NCBI RefSeq assembly: GCF_007679965.1
Contig: NZ_VEHL01000006.1
Location: 307,102-371,101, forward strand
Origin: Bordetella genomosp. 13
Lineage (GTDB): Bacteria; Pseudomonadota; Gammaproteobacteria; Burkholderiales; Burkholderiaceae_B
Reading direction: 5' to 3'
DNA: 64,000 bases
Both the position numbers and the translations under genes were made by a program. The notes under the pieces are model-generated. The model was not told the origin of the DNA. It ran no database searches and saw only the letters and a list, made by a program, of their open reading frames with translations. Positions 15,371 through 23,609 of the stretch are shown piece by piece; the stretch's first letter is position 1, and each line of letters starts with the position of its first letter.

Positions 15371-17668
15371 ATGCACTCCAAGCCCCAGTTCTCCTTGAGC
15401 GCCGAGCCTCGCGCCGATTACCTGGAGAAGGTCACCGGCACGGCGATCTATGCAAGCGACGTCGTGGTGCCGGACATGCTGCACGGGAAAATCCTGCGCA
15501 GCACTGTGCCGCATGCCCGCATCGCGAAGCTCGACACGAGCGCCGCGCTGGCCATCCCGGGCGTGGTCGCCATCCTCACGGGCGACGACCTGAAGGATCT
15601 GCCGGGCACCGAAATCCGCTGGGGATTGTCCCTGCGCGACCGCCCGGTCATTGCATTGGAAAAGGTGCGGTACGTCGGAGACCCGGTCGCCGCGGTGGCG
15701 GCCGTCGACGAAGCCACCGCGGAACGGGCAGTCGACGCCATCGTGGTTGCCTACGAGACGCTGCCGCATTCGACCACCGCGAAGCAGGCGCTTGCCGAAG
15801 GCGCCGCGCTGGTCCATGACCAGATGGACGTCCTCAAGGACTATTACTTCAGGGGGCAGTGCACACCTGTGGAGGGCACCAACCAGTTCCAGCAATGGAC
15901 TTACGAAAGCGGCGACGTCGACCGTGTCTTCCAGGGAGACGTCCGGATCTTCGAAGACACCTTCAGCTTCCCCATGGTCTTTCATTACGCCATGGAGCCG
16001 CACGTGTGCGTGGCCCATTGGAAGCCTGGTTCGCTGGAGCTCTGGAGCGGCGGCCAGACGCCCACGGCCATCCAGCGCGTCTGCTCCGAAATCCTCGGCA
16101 TACCGCTGGCCTGCGTGCGGGTGCATTCGCCTTATGTGGGGGGCGGATTCGGGGGCAAGGCCTCGGTGAAGATCGACCCGCTGGCGGCGGCACTGTCGTG
16201 GAAGGCCCGCGCGCCCGTGAGGATCTGTCTGACGATCTCCGAATCAATGCTGACGTGTCGCCGCCTGGATGCCGAAATCACGCTCAAGACAGCCGTGGAT
16301 GCCAGCGGCACCATCGTGGCGAAGACCGTGCGCGCCGTGCTCAACGGCGGCGCCTATGCGGATACCGGGCCCGCCATCGCCGTAAAGGCCGCGATTCGGG
16401 CAATCGGGCCTTATCACATCCCGAATCTCCGTCTCGAGGCCGTCGGCGTCTATACGAACACCGTGCCGGGCGCCGCGTTCCGGTCGATCGGCGGACCCCA
16501 GGCGGTGTGGGCGACCGAGTCGCAGATGGACATCATCGCCGACGCACTGGGCCATGACCCGATCGAGTTCCGGATGCACAACCTGGCGCAGAAGGGCCAG
16601 ACCCTCAAGCACGATCTGAGGCCCATCGACGTGGACATGCGGCGCTCGCTCAGCGCTGCGCTGGACACCCTGCGCAAGCTGCCGGAGCCGAGGCACGCGG
16701 GCCGCAGGGGCTTGGGCGTGGCCGTGGGCGCGACGGATCCGGGGATCATGCCGATCGGCGGCGCCATCGTCCGGCTGCGGGCGGACGGATCGGTGAACGT
16801 CTCGGCCAACACGGTTGAGATCGGGCAGGGCAGCCGCGGCGTGCTGCGCATCATCGCCGCCAAGGCGTTGGACCAGCCGCTTCGAAGCGTGGCCGTTGCG
16901 CAGCCCGATACGTTGCAGGCCCCGTACGACTGGGGCACGGGGGCGAGCCGATCGACGGTCATCATCGGCCTGGCGGTGCAGATGGCCTGCGAGGACATCG
17001 TGCGCCAGGTGCGGGAAACCGCGGCCGACGTGCTGGGCGGCGCTGCCGACGATTACGTGCTGGTCGAGGGCGGCGTGCAGGGCCCCGACGGAACGATCGC
17101 GCTCATGGAGCTGTTGCGGCGCTTCAACGGCATGGCTGCCGGCGAGTTCCTCGGCGTCGGCCGGGTGAATCCGAGTACTCATGAGGGCCGCTTCAAGCTC
17201 CAGCCCCTGTTCTGGGAAACGGGCGCCGGGGCATTCGAGATCGGCCTGGATGAAGGCACCGGAGCCATCCGGATATTGCGCGTGGGCGGCGCGGCCGATC
17301 TGGGTCACGTGATGAATCCCAAGGCGGCACAAGGCCAGGACGAGGGCGCCATGGTGATGGGGCTGGGCCATACGCTGTCCGAAGAATACGTGTACGAGGA
17401 CGGGCAGGTCGTGAACGGAACCCTGTTCGACTACAAGGTGCCCACGATGGAGGACGTGCCGGAACGCGTGGGAACGGCCTTGCTCGAAAGCGGCGATGGG
17501 CCAGGCCCCTTCGGTGCGCGCGGGGGCGGGGAGGGGGCCATTCTTCCCGTTGCGCCGGCCGTGGCCAATGCCCTATTCCAAGGGTGGGGGATCAGGCTGA
17601 AGGAATTGCCGCTCACACCGGAACGCGTATGGCGCGCCTTGAGAGACAAGCAATCAACCAATAAATGA
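15371..17668 (+). CDS. Molybdenum hydroxylase large (Mo-cofactor) subunit
   Basis: 765 residues of the xanthine oxidase/CO dehydrogenase L family. The a/b hammerhead domain covers about 15-125 (ADYLEKVTGTAIYASDV). Cofactor-binding segments are VGGGFGGKAS (about 255-264) and AFRSIGGPQ (about 368). The catalytic glutamate is in GARGGGEGAILP (about 721). The loop lacks the CO-dehydrogenase VAYRCSFR, so it is a hydroxylase or aldehyde oxidase rather than a CO dehydrogenase. In this pathway it probably hydroxylates the pyridine ring, as nicotinate dehydrogenase does, passing electrons to the 2Fe-2S and FAD subunits encoded downstream. The exact substrate is not readable. Confidence 0.9.
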   Translation: MHSKPQFSLSAEPRADYLEKVTGTAIYASDVVVPDMLHGKILRSTVPHARIAKLDTSAALAIPGVVAILTGDDLKDLPGTEIRWGLSLRDRPVIALEKVRYVGDPVAAVAAVDEATAERAVDAIVVAYETLPHSTTAKQALAEGAALVHDQMDVLKDYYFRGQCTPVEGTNQFQQWTYESGDVDRVFQGDVRIFEDTFSFPMVFHYAMEPHVCVAHWKPGSLELWSGGQTPTAIQRVCSEILGIPLACVRVHSPYVGGGFGGKASVKIDPLAAALSWKARAPVRICLTISESMLTCRRLDAEITLKTAVDASGTIVAKTVRAVLNGGAYADTGPAIAVKAAIRAIGPYHIPNLRLEAVGVYTNTVPGAAFRSIGGPQAVWATESQMDIIADALGHDPIEFRMHNLAQKGQTLKHDLRPIDVDMRRSLSAALDTLRKLPEPRHAGRRGLGVAVGATDPGIMPIGGAIVRLRADGSVNVSANTVEIGQGSRGVLRIIAAKALDQPLRSVAVAQPDTLQAPYDWGTGASRSTVIIGLAVQMACEDIVRQVRETAADVLGGAADDYVLVEGGVQGPDGTIALMELLRRFNGMAAGEFLGVGRVNPSTHEGRFKLQPLFWETGAGAFEIGLDEGTGAIRILRVGGAADLGHVMNPKAAQGQDEGAMVMGLGHTLSEEYVYEDGQVVNGTLFDYKVPTMEDVPERVGTALLESGDGPGPFGARGGGEGAILPVAPAVANALFQGWGIRLKELPLTPERVWRALRDKQSTNK

Positions 17669-17677
17669 GACGACGTC

Positions 17678-18493
17678 ATGGACTTCAAAATCGACGCACT
17701 ACTACCCGCCACCGCATCGCAGCTCTGGGCGATCTTCTTCGACGTAAAGCGGGTGGCCACGCTGATTCCCGGCTGCGAGGACGTCGTGGAAGTGGAGAAG
17801 CTCGAGGTGTTCTCCGCCGTGATGCGGCAGAAGATCGGGCCCTTCAAGCTGGAGGTGCCGACGCGCATCACCATCGATTCCTATGATCTCGAACGCCAGG
17901 TCTCGCTGCGGGCGCTTGGCAGCGACAAGGCCACGGGCACCACCATCGACGTGGCCATGGCGGTCCAGCTGGAGGAACAGCGCGACGGCGAAGCGGTTCA
18001 GTGCAAGCTGGATGTCGTGGCCAGCATGCAGGTCGCGGGCCGGCTGGCCTCCCTGGGCTACCCGATCGTGCGCAAGCGGTCGGAGCAGCTGTTCGCCGAA
18101 TTCGAGGCGCGCCTGCGGGCCGAACTGGCGGCGATGGATGGCACGCAGGCGCCTGCGCATGAATCCAGGCCAGCGCACGGCCCCGCGCCGCTTGCCCAGG
18201 CCGCGGCGAAGGCCGCGCCGCCGCTTCCCGCCGGCGGCGGAGCCGCCGTGCCATCCGTGGCCCCGCAACCGCGCGAGGCACTGCAAGCTCCACCGCCGCG
18301 TGCCGCACCGGCCGGACGCGCATCCGGCAGCGGCGCGGTCGAACTGGTATTCCTGTGGCCCCGGCTGGGCATCAACGTGGCCGTTGCCGTCGGCGTCGCC
18401 CATGGCGCCGTGGCGTTCGGCCAATCGGCCTGGTGGTGGCTGGCCGCGCCATTGCTGGGCGCGGCCGCCAGCCTGGGAAGGCGGGGAAGCTGA
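17678..18493 (+). CDS. CoxG-like SRPBCC protein with membrane anchor
   Basis: 271 residues. Residues 1-150 are a SRPBCC/CoxG domain (MDFKIDALLPATASQLWAIFFD, then LIPGCEDV). About 155-220 is a Pro/Ala-rich linker. About 225-265 is hydrophobic (VFLWPRLGINVAVAVGVAHG, then WWWLAAPLLGAAASL) and ends in RRGS, so it is likely a membrane anchor. Oligotropha CoxG is thought to attach CO dehydrogenase to the membrane, and this protein may do the same for the hydroxylase. The gene is ten bases after the large subunit and overlaps the FAD subunit by one base (TGATG). Confidence 0.85.
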   Translation: MDFKIDALLPATASQLWAIFFDVKRVATLIPGCEDVVEVEKLEVFSAVMRQKIGPFKLEVPTRITIDSYDLERQVSLRALGSDKATGTTIDVAMAVQLEEQRDGEAVQCKLDVVASMQVAGRLASLGYPIVRKRSEQLFAEFEARLRAELAAMDGTQAPAHESRPAHGPAPLAQAAAKAAPPLPAGGGAAVPSVAPQPREALQAPPPRAAPAGRASGSGAVELVFLWPRLGINVAVAVGVAHGAVAFGQSAWWWLAAPLLGAAASLGRRGS

Positions 18494-19356
18494 TGCGTGC
18501 TCGGAAATTCGTTCTCCATCGGCCGGCCAGTCTTGGCGAAGCCCTTGCCCTGAAAGCGGAACATGGCGACGCCGCCACGTTCCACGCGGGCGGGACGGAG
18601 CTGTTGGTGGCCTTGAAGGCCCACGTCCTGCAATACGACCACGTGATCGACCTCAAGCAGATCGCGCAGTTGCGGGGCGTGCGACGCAGAAGCGACGGCA
18701 CCATCTCCATCGGCGCGTTGACCACGCACGACACGATCGCCAATGACCCGATCGTGCGTGAGTCGCTGCCCGGCTATGCCGAGCTGAGCGAACACGTCGC
18801 GAATATCCGCGTGCGGATTGCCGGCACACTGGGAGGCGTGCTCTGCTTTGCCGAGCCCCATGCCGACGCGCCCACCATGCTTTGTGCGCTGGACGCCTGG
18901 GTGGTCCTGGCGGGTCCCACGGGAGAACGCGAGGTTCCCTCCCGGGATTTCCAGCTCGGGGAATTCGCGACTTGCCGCGAAGACGACGAAATTCTGGCGT
19001 CGATCGAGATCGCGCCCCCGTCTTCCGGAACGCGGTCCGCCTACCGGGCCTTCGGGCATACCGAGCGGCCGGCGGTCGGCGTCGCCGCCGTCTGGTCGAC
19101 GGACAATCCGCAACGCCTCAGCCTCTGGGCAGGCGCGTTATCGGCCATGCCCGGCCGGCTGCAGCGCGCGGAAGAGGCGGCCGCCGAGCTCCCTGCGGAT
19201 CTTGCGCCCCAGCAGACATGGGAGCGGCTGCGAGAGGCGGTCGCGGCGGATGCCGACGCGATCGATACCCATGACGACCTGCACGGAGGCGCGGACTACA
19301 AGCGCCATCTCGTGTCCGTCCTTGCCGAACGAGCCATCAGGGCGTGCCTGCCATGA
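18493..19356 (+). CDS. Molybdenum hydroxylase FAD-binding (medium) subunit
   Basis: 287 residues, the usual size of CoxM/NdhF-type subunits. The FAD pyrophosphate motif HAGGTELLV is at 31-39, and the second FAD motif GTLGGVLCFAEPHADAP at 111-127; the C-terminal CO_deh_flav_C domain follows. The start is the ATG of TGATG overlapping the CoxG stop. It moves electrons from the 2Fe-2S subunit to an acceptor such as a quinone or NAD. Pseudomonas NicAB has no such subunit and uses cytochrome c domains instead, so electron transfer differs here. Confidence 0.9.
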   Translation: MRARKFVLHRPASLGEALALKAEHGDAATFHAGGTELLVALKAHVLQYDHVIDLKQIAQLRGVRRRSDGTISIGALTTHDTIANDPIVRESLPGYAELSEHVANIRVRIAGTLGGVLCFAEPHADAPTMLCALDAWVVLAGPTGEREVPSRDFQLGEFATCREDDEILASIEIAPPSSGTRSAYRAFGHTERPAVGVAAVWSTDNPQRLSLWAGALSAMPGRLQRAEEAAAELPADLAPQQTWERLREAVAADADAIDTHDDLHGGADYKRHLVSVLAERAIRACLP

Positions 19357-19853
19357 GCGAGACCAAAAGCGATATTCCCATGATGCGTGTCGATTTCAAG
19401 CTCAATGGCGCACCGGCCAGCCTCGAGGTCGAGCCGTGCGACATGCTGATAGACGTGCTGCGCGACCGCCTGAATCTCAAGGGCACCAAGCGGTCCTGCG
19501 ACGTGCAGGTCTGCGGCGCCTGCACGGTGCTCGTCGACGGCAATCCCGCCTCCAGCTGCACGACGCTGTGCGCCGACGTGCACGACCGGGCCGTGACGAC
19601 CATCGAAGGCGTGGCGCAAGGAAAGCGGCTGGACCCCGTGCAGAAGGCGTTCATCGCACACGGCGCCCTGCAATGCGGGTTCTGCACTCCCGGGATGATC
19701 CTCGCCGTCAAGGCCATGTTGGCCCGGCACGAGACGCCGTCGGAAGACATGGTGCGCCACTACCTGCGCGGCAACGTCTGCCGGTGTACCGGCTACGTGA
19801 AGATTCTCGAGGCCATCATGGACCTCATCCACAACCCATCCCATTACCAATAG
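19353..19853 (+). CDS. Molybdenum hydroxylase 2Fe-2S (small) subunit
   Basis: 166 residues, starting at the ATG of an ATGA overlap with the FAD gene; an ATG nine bases earlier is possible. Eight cysteines ligate two clusters: C49, C54, C57 and C69 in the plant-ferredoxin-like domain, and C108, C111, C143 and C145 in the helical domain (CGFC then CRC). It relays electrons from the molybdenum cofactor to FAD. The 2Fe-2S subunit is fully canonical. Confidence 0.93.
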   Translation: MSETKSDIPMMRVDFKLNGAPASLEVEPCDMLIDVLRDRLNLKGTKRSCDVQVCGACTVLVDGNPASSCTTLCADVHDRAVTTIEGVAQGKRLDPVQKAFIAHGALQCGFCTPGMILAVKAMLARHETPSEDMVRHYLRGNVCRCTGYVKILEAIMDLIHNPSHYQ

Positions 19854-19861
19854 AGGCATGA

Positions 19862-21082
19862 ATGTCTGAATCCAAGAGTACTCGCCCCGGCCCCCACGTG
19901 GTCGTCGCAGGTGCGGGCATGGGGGGCCTGACCCTTGCGCTCGCCCTGCTGAAGAAAGGCTTTGACGTGGACGTCTATGAGCAGTCCGCGGAACTGCGCG
20001 AGGTCGGCGCGGGATTGTGGATCTCGGCCAACGGCGCGAAAGTCATGGCGGCGCTAGGCCTGAAGGCGCAGCTCGAACGCATCAACCTGCCGCCGCGGGA
20101 TCGGCTGATCCGATACTGGAGAACCGGGGAGGGACTGTCGGTGTACAACCGCGGGCCCGACGCGTCGAAGGCAGACCATACGCTGATCCAGGTCCTGCGG
20201 GCGGAACTGCAGCGCGTCCTGTATGAGGCGGTCATCGCCATCAAGCCGGACGCGGTGCATTTCGGCGTGCGGTCGGTGGGCGCCGATACGGTAGACGGAC
20301 GCGCGCGACTGCTTCTGGACGACGGAAGCCATGTCGAGGGCGACGTGGTGGTCGGCTGCGACGGCGCGCATTCCCGGGTGCGCCAGTCGTTGTTCGGCCC
20401 CGCACCGGCGCGCTACACCGGCGCGCTGGCCTGGCGCGGCCTGGCGCCGATGAGCAGGCTCAAGCCGCAGCATCGTGAGCCCCTGGCTTCGACTTGGGTG
20501 GGGCCGACGGCGCACGTCACGACCTATCCGGTGCAGCGCAATGGCGAAATGTTCGTCAGCTTTTCCGCACAGGTCGACAGTGACACTTGGCATACCGAGT
20601 CCTGGTCCGAGAAGGGCGATCTGGGCGAGGCGTTGCAGGACTTCGCGGGCTGGCACCAGGACATCATCGACCTGTTCACCGGATCGGAGAACCTGTTCCG
20701 CTGGGGGCTGTTCGTGCGCGATCCGCTGGATGCCTGGTCCAAGGGCCGGGTCACCCTGGTGGGCGACGCGTGCCATTCCATGACGCCCTACCTGGGCATG
20801 GGCGTGAACCTGACCATGGAGGATGCGTTCGTGCTTGCGCGCTGCCTGGAGCAGGGCGTGCACGACATTCCAGGTGCATTGGAGAAGTACGAGCACGCCC
20901 GGATCGAACGCGCGAATCGCACGAAGGCCGAGTCCCTGAATATGTTCGGTATTTTCCATAGTCCGGACCTGCAGGAAAGCGATACGGCCTGGCCTTACAT
21001 CCGCAAGCAGTGGTCAGCGCAGGCGATTCGCGAACGCTACGACTGGCTGTTGCAGTACGACGCCACCTCCGTGGAGCTGTGA
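19862..21082 (+). CDS. FAD-dependent aromatic monooxygenase, NicC/salicylate hydroxylase group
   Basis: 406 residues, class A flavoprotein monooxygenase: GAGMGG dinucleotide motif (17-22), GCDGAHSRVRQ DG motif in the middle, and LVGDACHSMTPYLGMG GD motif near 300. By context it should hydroxylate a hydroxypyridine (carboxylate) to 2,5-dihydroxypyridine, as NicC does with 6-hydroxynicotinate. It is not a plain NicC: the segment after the first helix reads GAGLWISANG, with Trp where I recall an active-site His in NicC (GAGIH). A different substrate, for example a hydroxypicolinate, is therefore possible. It lies between the hydroxylase genes and the amidohydrolase with gaps under 10 bases. Confidence 0.87.
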   Translation: MSESKSTRPGPHVVVAGAGMGGLTLALALLKKGFDVDVYEQSAELREVGAGLWISANGAKVMAALGLKAQLERINLPPRDRLIRYWRTGEGLSVYNRGPDASKADHTLIQVLRAELQRVLYEAVIAIKPDAVHFGVRSVGADTVDGRARLLLDDGSHVEGDVVVGCDGAHSRVRQSLFGPAPARYTGALAWRGLAPMSRLKPQHREPLASTWVGPTAHVTTYPVQRNGEMFVSFSAQVDSDTWHTESWSEKGDLGEALQDFAGWHQDIIDLFTGSENLFRWGLFVRDPLDAWSKGRVTLVGDACHSMTPYLGMGVNLTMEDAFVLARCLEQGVHDIPGALEKYEHARIERANRTKAESLNMFGIFHSPDLQESDTAWPYIRKQWSAQAIRERYDWLLQYDATSVEL

Positions 21083-21086
21083 AATC

Positions 21087-21794
21087 ATGACAGAAGCACT
21101 TGTACACCGCCCGCGCCCCTGGGACGGAGTCGTTCCCGAGGAAGAACTCGAACTTTATCGCAAGGCCGGCTGGGGAGCGCCGACCGGCATCGGCCGCCGC
21201 CCGGCGCTGCTGGTCATCGACGTCCAGTACCGGTCGATGGGCTACGAGCCGCTGCCCATCGACCAGGCTATCGAGACCATGCCCACCAGTTGCGGGGAAT
21301 ATGGCTGGCGCGCCGTACCGCACATCGCGCGGCTGCTGGCCGAGTTCCGCGGGCGCGGCGCGCCCGTCCTGTATCCCCACGTGGCGCCGAAGCGGGCGCA
21401 TGACCGGGGGCAGTTCGAAGCCAAGGTTCCTGGCGTGATGGACGTGTCCGCGCGCGACTACGACTTCGTTGCCGAGGTCGGTCCGCAGGAGGGCGACATC
21501 CTCATTCCCAAGCATCAGGCCAGCGCATTCCACGGCACCGCGCTGGCAAGCTACCTGGTCGGCCTGGGCGTGGACAGCGTCGTGGTGACGGGCTGCACCA
21601 CCAGCGGCTGCGTGAGGGCCACCGTGGTGGATGCCTGCGCGCTGAACTACAAGGTAGTCGTGCCGCAGGACGCCGTCTACGATCGCTCGCAGATATCGCA
21701 TGCCGTGAACCTGTTCGACATGGCGAGCAAGTACGCGGACGTCATGCCTTCGTCCGAGCTTCTGATATTGCTGCAAGCTGGCGGACGCAACTAG
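21087..21794 (+). CDS. Isochorismatase-family cysteine hydrolase, probable maleamate amidohydrolase
   Basis: 235 residues. The catalytic triad is D45 (LLVIDVQ), K142 (IPKHQASAF) and C175 in GCTTSGCVRATVVDA. The end segment HAVNLFDMASKYADVM resembles NicF (NLFDIDSKYGDVV, from memory). Maleamate to maleate is the expected next step after NicD. Against a simple NicF call are a longer N-terminus and an insert around TSCGEYGWRAVPHIARLL, seen in other amidases of the family. No maleate isomerase gene (nicE) lies in the window. Confidence 0.78.
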   Translation: MTEALVHRPRPWDGVVPEEELELYRKAGWGAPTGIGRRPALLVIDVQYRSMGYEPLPIDQAIETMPTSCGEYGWRAVPHIARLLAEFRGRGAPVLYPHVAPKRAHDRGQFEAKVPGVMDVSARDYDFVAEVGPQEGDILIPKHQASAFHGTALASYLVGLGVDSVVVTGCTTSGCVRATVVDACALNYKVVVPQDAVYDRSQISHAVNLFDMASKYADVMPSSELLILLQAGGRN

Positions 21795-21802
21795 CGTCAC
21801 CG

Positions 21803-21832
21803 GGCCAGGACGCCATCGCGGCGTCCTCGGCC
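21803..21832 (+). terminator. Possible terminator hairpin after the pyridine operon
   Basis: AGGACGCC (21807-21814) pairs with GGCGTCCT (21820-21827) around a 5-nt loop, with flanking GGCC/GGCC extending the stem. There is no T-run, so any termination would be weak or Rho-assisted. Confidence 0.4.
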
Positions 21833-21994
21833 ATAAGGACTCCACCTTACGTCCGATCGTCTCCAACCTCCTGGCGATAGTGCTCGCGACGGTGGCGTGT
21901 GAACATCATCGCACCCATTCTGCCGGCTCGTTTCACAGGAAAGAGCCGGAGCCCCCGTCTCGCTGCGATCGGCGACCGGGCCGCGGAGGAGTTC

Positions 21995-23080
21995 ATGGCG
22001 AGTACGCTGCTGGTCACCGGCGGAGCCGGTTATATCGGATCGCACATCCTGGTGGCATTGGCCGAGGCGGGATACCGCTGCGTGGTCCTGGACAACCTGA
22101 GCAACGGCCATCGCGTGGCGGTGGAGCGGGCCGCGCAACTGACGGGCTCGCCCATGTCGCTGATCGAGGGCGACGTGCGCGACAAGCGGACGCTGCATGC
22201 CCTGTTCCGGTCCCAGTCCCGCATGGGCGCGCCCATCGATGGGGTGATCCACCTGGCGGGCTGCAAGGCGGTAGCGGAATCCGTTTCCGATCCGCTCATG
22301 TACTACGACGTGAATGTCTGCGGCACCGCCACGTTGGTTCAGGCCATGCGCGCGCATGGCGTGCGGCGGTTCGTGTTCAGCTCGTCCGCGACGGTGTATG
22401 GCGCCGCGCAGCGCATGCCCGTGATGGAGCATCACGCGGTGTGCCCCGCCAACCCGTACGGACGCACCAAGCTGTTCATCGAGGAATTGCTGCGCGACGT
22501 CGGCGCGGCCGACCCGTCGTTCAGCGCGATCAACCTGCGCTATTTCAATCCCATCGGCGCGCACCCCAGCGGGTGCCTGGGCGAGTCGCCGCACGGCATT
22601 CCCGCCAATGTCTTTCCTTTCATCACGCAGGTTGCGATGGGCGTGCGACCGCATCTGGCCATCTTCGGCGACGACTACGACACCCGTGACGGCACCGGCG
22701 TGCGCGACTACCTGCACGTCATGGACCTGGCAGATGGCCACGTGAAGGCGCTGCAGTATGCGCAGGCACACGCCGGTGTGCTCACCGTGAACCTGGGCAC
22801 CGGGCAGGGCGTCAGCGTGTACGAGCTGGTGCGCGCGTTCGAGCATGCCAGCGGACAGCGCATCGCCGTGCGCGTTTCGCCGCGTCGGGCGGGCGACGTG
22901 TCGGCGATCTGGGCCAATGCCGACCTGGCCGAGCAGACGCTTGGATGGAAGGCCCGGCGATCCCTGGAAGAGATGTGCGTCGATGGCTGGCGCTGGCAAC
23001 GGCAGAACCCTGCGGGGTACGACGCCGCGCCGACATCCCGCGTGCTGCAGAGAGTCTCGGCACGCAGCATGGCAGGTTGA
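21995..23080 (+). CDS. galE: UDP-glucose 4-epimerase
   Basis: 361 residues. The start is the ATG after GCGGAGGAGTTC; a longer frame from 21899 lacks such a site. Extended SDR features: GGAGYIGSH (9-17), Ser129-131 in FSSSATVYG, and the catalytic pair Tyr155 and Lys159 in NPYGRTK. DTRDGTGVRDYLHVMDLADGH is the GalE signature. It interconverts UDP-glucose and UDP-galactose, and so supplies UDP-galactopyranose to the mutase domain encoded next. Cytoplasmic. Confidence 0.93.
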   Translation: MASTLLVTGGAGYIGSHILVALAEAGYRCVVLDNLSNGHRVAVERAAQLTGSPMSLIEGDVRDKRTLHALFRSQSRMGAPIDGVIHLAGCKAVAESVSDPLMYYDVNVCGTATLVQAMRAHGVRRFVFSSSATVYGAAQRMPVMEHHAVCPANPYGRTKLFIEELLRDVGAADPSFSAINLRYFNPIGAHPSGCLGESPHGIPANVFPFITQVAMGVRPHLAIFGDDYDTRDGTGVRDYLHVMDLADGHVKALQYAQAHAGVLTVNLGTGQGVSVYELVRAFEHASGQRIAVRVSPRRAGDVSAIWANADLAEQTLGWKARRSLEEMCVDGWRWQRQNPAGYDAAPTSRVLQRVSARSMAG

Positions 23081-23450
23081 GCGAGCATCATGACGGCCGC
23101 TTTCCACGGTGGAAGGCCGGCGTAAACGCCATGGAATTGCGCCATGCGAAGGCGCTCGTCCGGTGACGCGCAACGCACTAACGATACGGATCAGCGATAT
23201 TGCGTTGCGGCGCGTGACGTCGCGCGCGTCGCGTCGCGGCATGCAAGCCGCCGACGCGTTATGCAAGAAGCATCGGCAAATCTGACGGATACGCGCAAAT
23301 CTGGCGCACAAGCGTATCTGATACGCCCCCTCGGCAACGATGGATCCGTGCATCGCCACACGATGGGAACGGTGCTTGCGCTTCCGTTGCCGGGCAGGAG
23401 AGGTAGCGGATTCCCAGCCCACTGTCTCAGTGCAAGCTTCGGAGAATCCC
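23081..23450. other. 370-base gap between galE and the galE remnant
   Basis: No convincing gene. It holds an imperfect hairpin around 23095-23118 without T-run, a CG-rich stretch with repeated CGCG/GTCGC words (about 23205-23260), and several GATACG/CGTATC words (about 23180-23330) that include one perfect palindrome. It may be the promoter region of the mutase operon. Confidence 0.5.
23312..23326. promoter_or_regulatory. Perfect palindrome upstream of the UGM-fusion operon
   Basis: GCGTATC-T-GATACGC, 7-bp arms around one base. Related words GGATACGCGC (about 23288) and CGATACGG (about 23183) lie nearby. Possible operator; the cognate regulator is not in the window. Confidence 0.4.
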
Positions 23451-23609
23451 ATGCAAAGTTCCCTCCTGGTCACAGGCGGCGCCGGTCCTGTCGGCGCGCG
23501 GGTGATCGTCCTACTGGTCGATGCTGGCCACTGGCGCGCAGTGCGAGATCGCCAATTCCGCGCGCAAGACTTCTACCCGAGAGGCCGCAATGAAACGATC
23601 CGCCCCTGA
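23451..23609 (+). pseudogene. Truncated second galE N-terminus
   Basis: An ATG with GGAGAATCCC upstream opens MQSSLLVTGGAGPVGARVIV, which aligns with MASTLLVTGGAGYIGSHILV of the intact galE. The similarity fades after about 35 codons and the frame stops at 23609 after 52 codons. The dinucleotide motif is altered (GPVG for GYIG), and the substrate and catalytic parts are absent. The frame runs over the start of the glycosyltransferase-mutase gene (23590). It looks like a decayed duplicate left by a deletion that joined its 5-prime end to the next gene; a short leader role in translation is also conceivable. Confidence 0.7.

Noticed and set aside
15371..19853. CO dehydrogenase (CoxLMS with CoxG)
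   Set aside because: The large subunit lacks the VAYRCSFR loop with its active-site Cys, and the context is pyridine catabolism.
23340..23609. An 89-residue protein starting at 23340
   Set aside because: The first 37 codons have no Shine-Dalgarno or similarity. Only the part from 23451 resembles galE.
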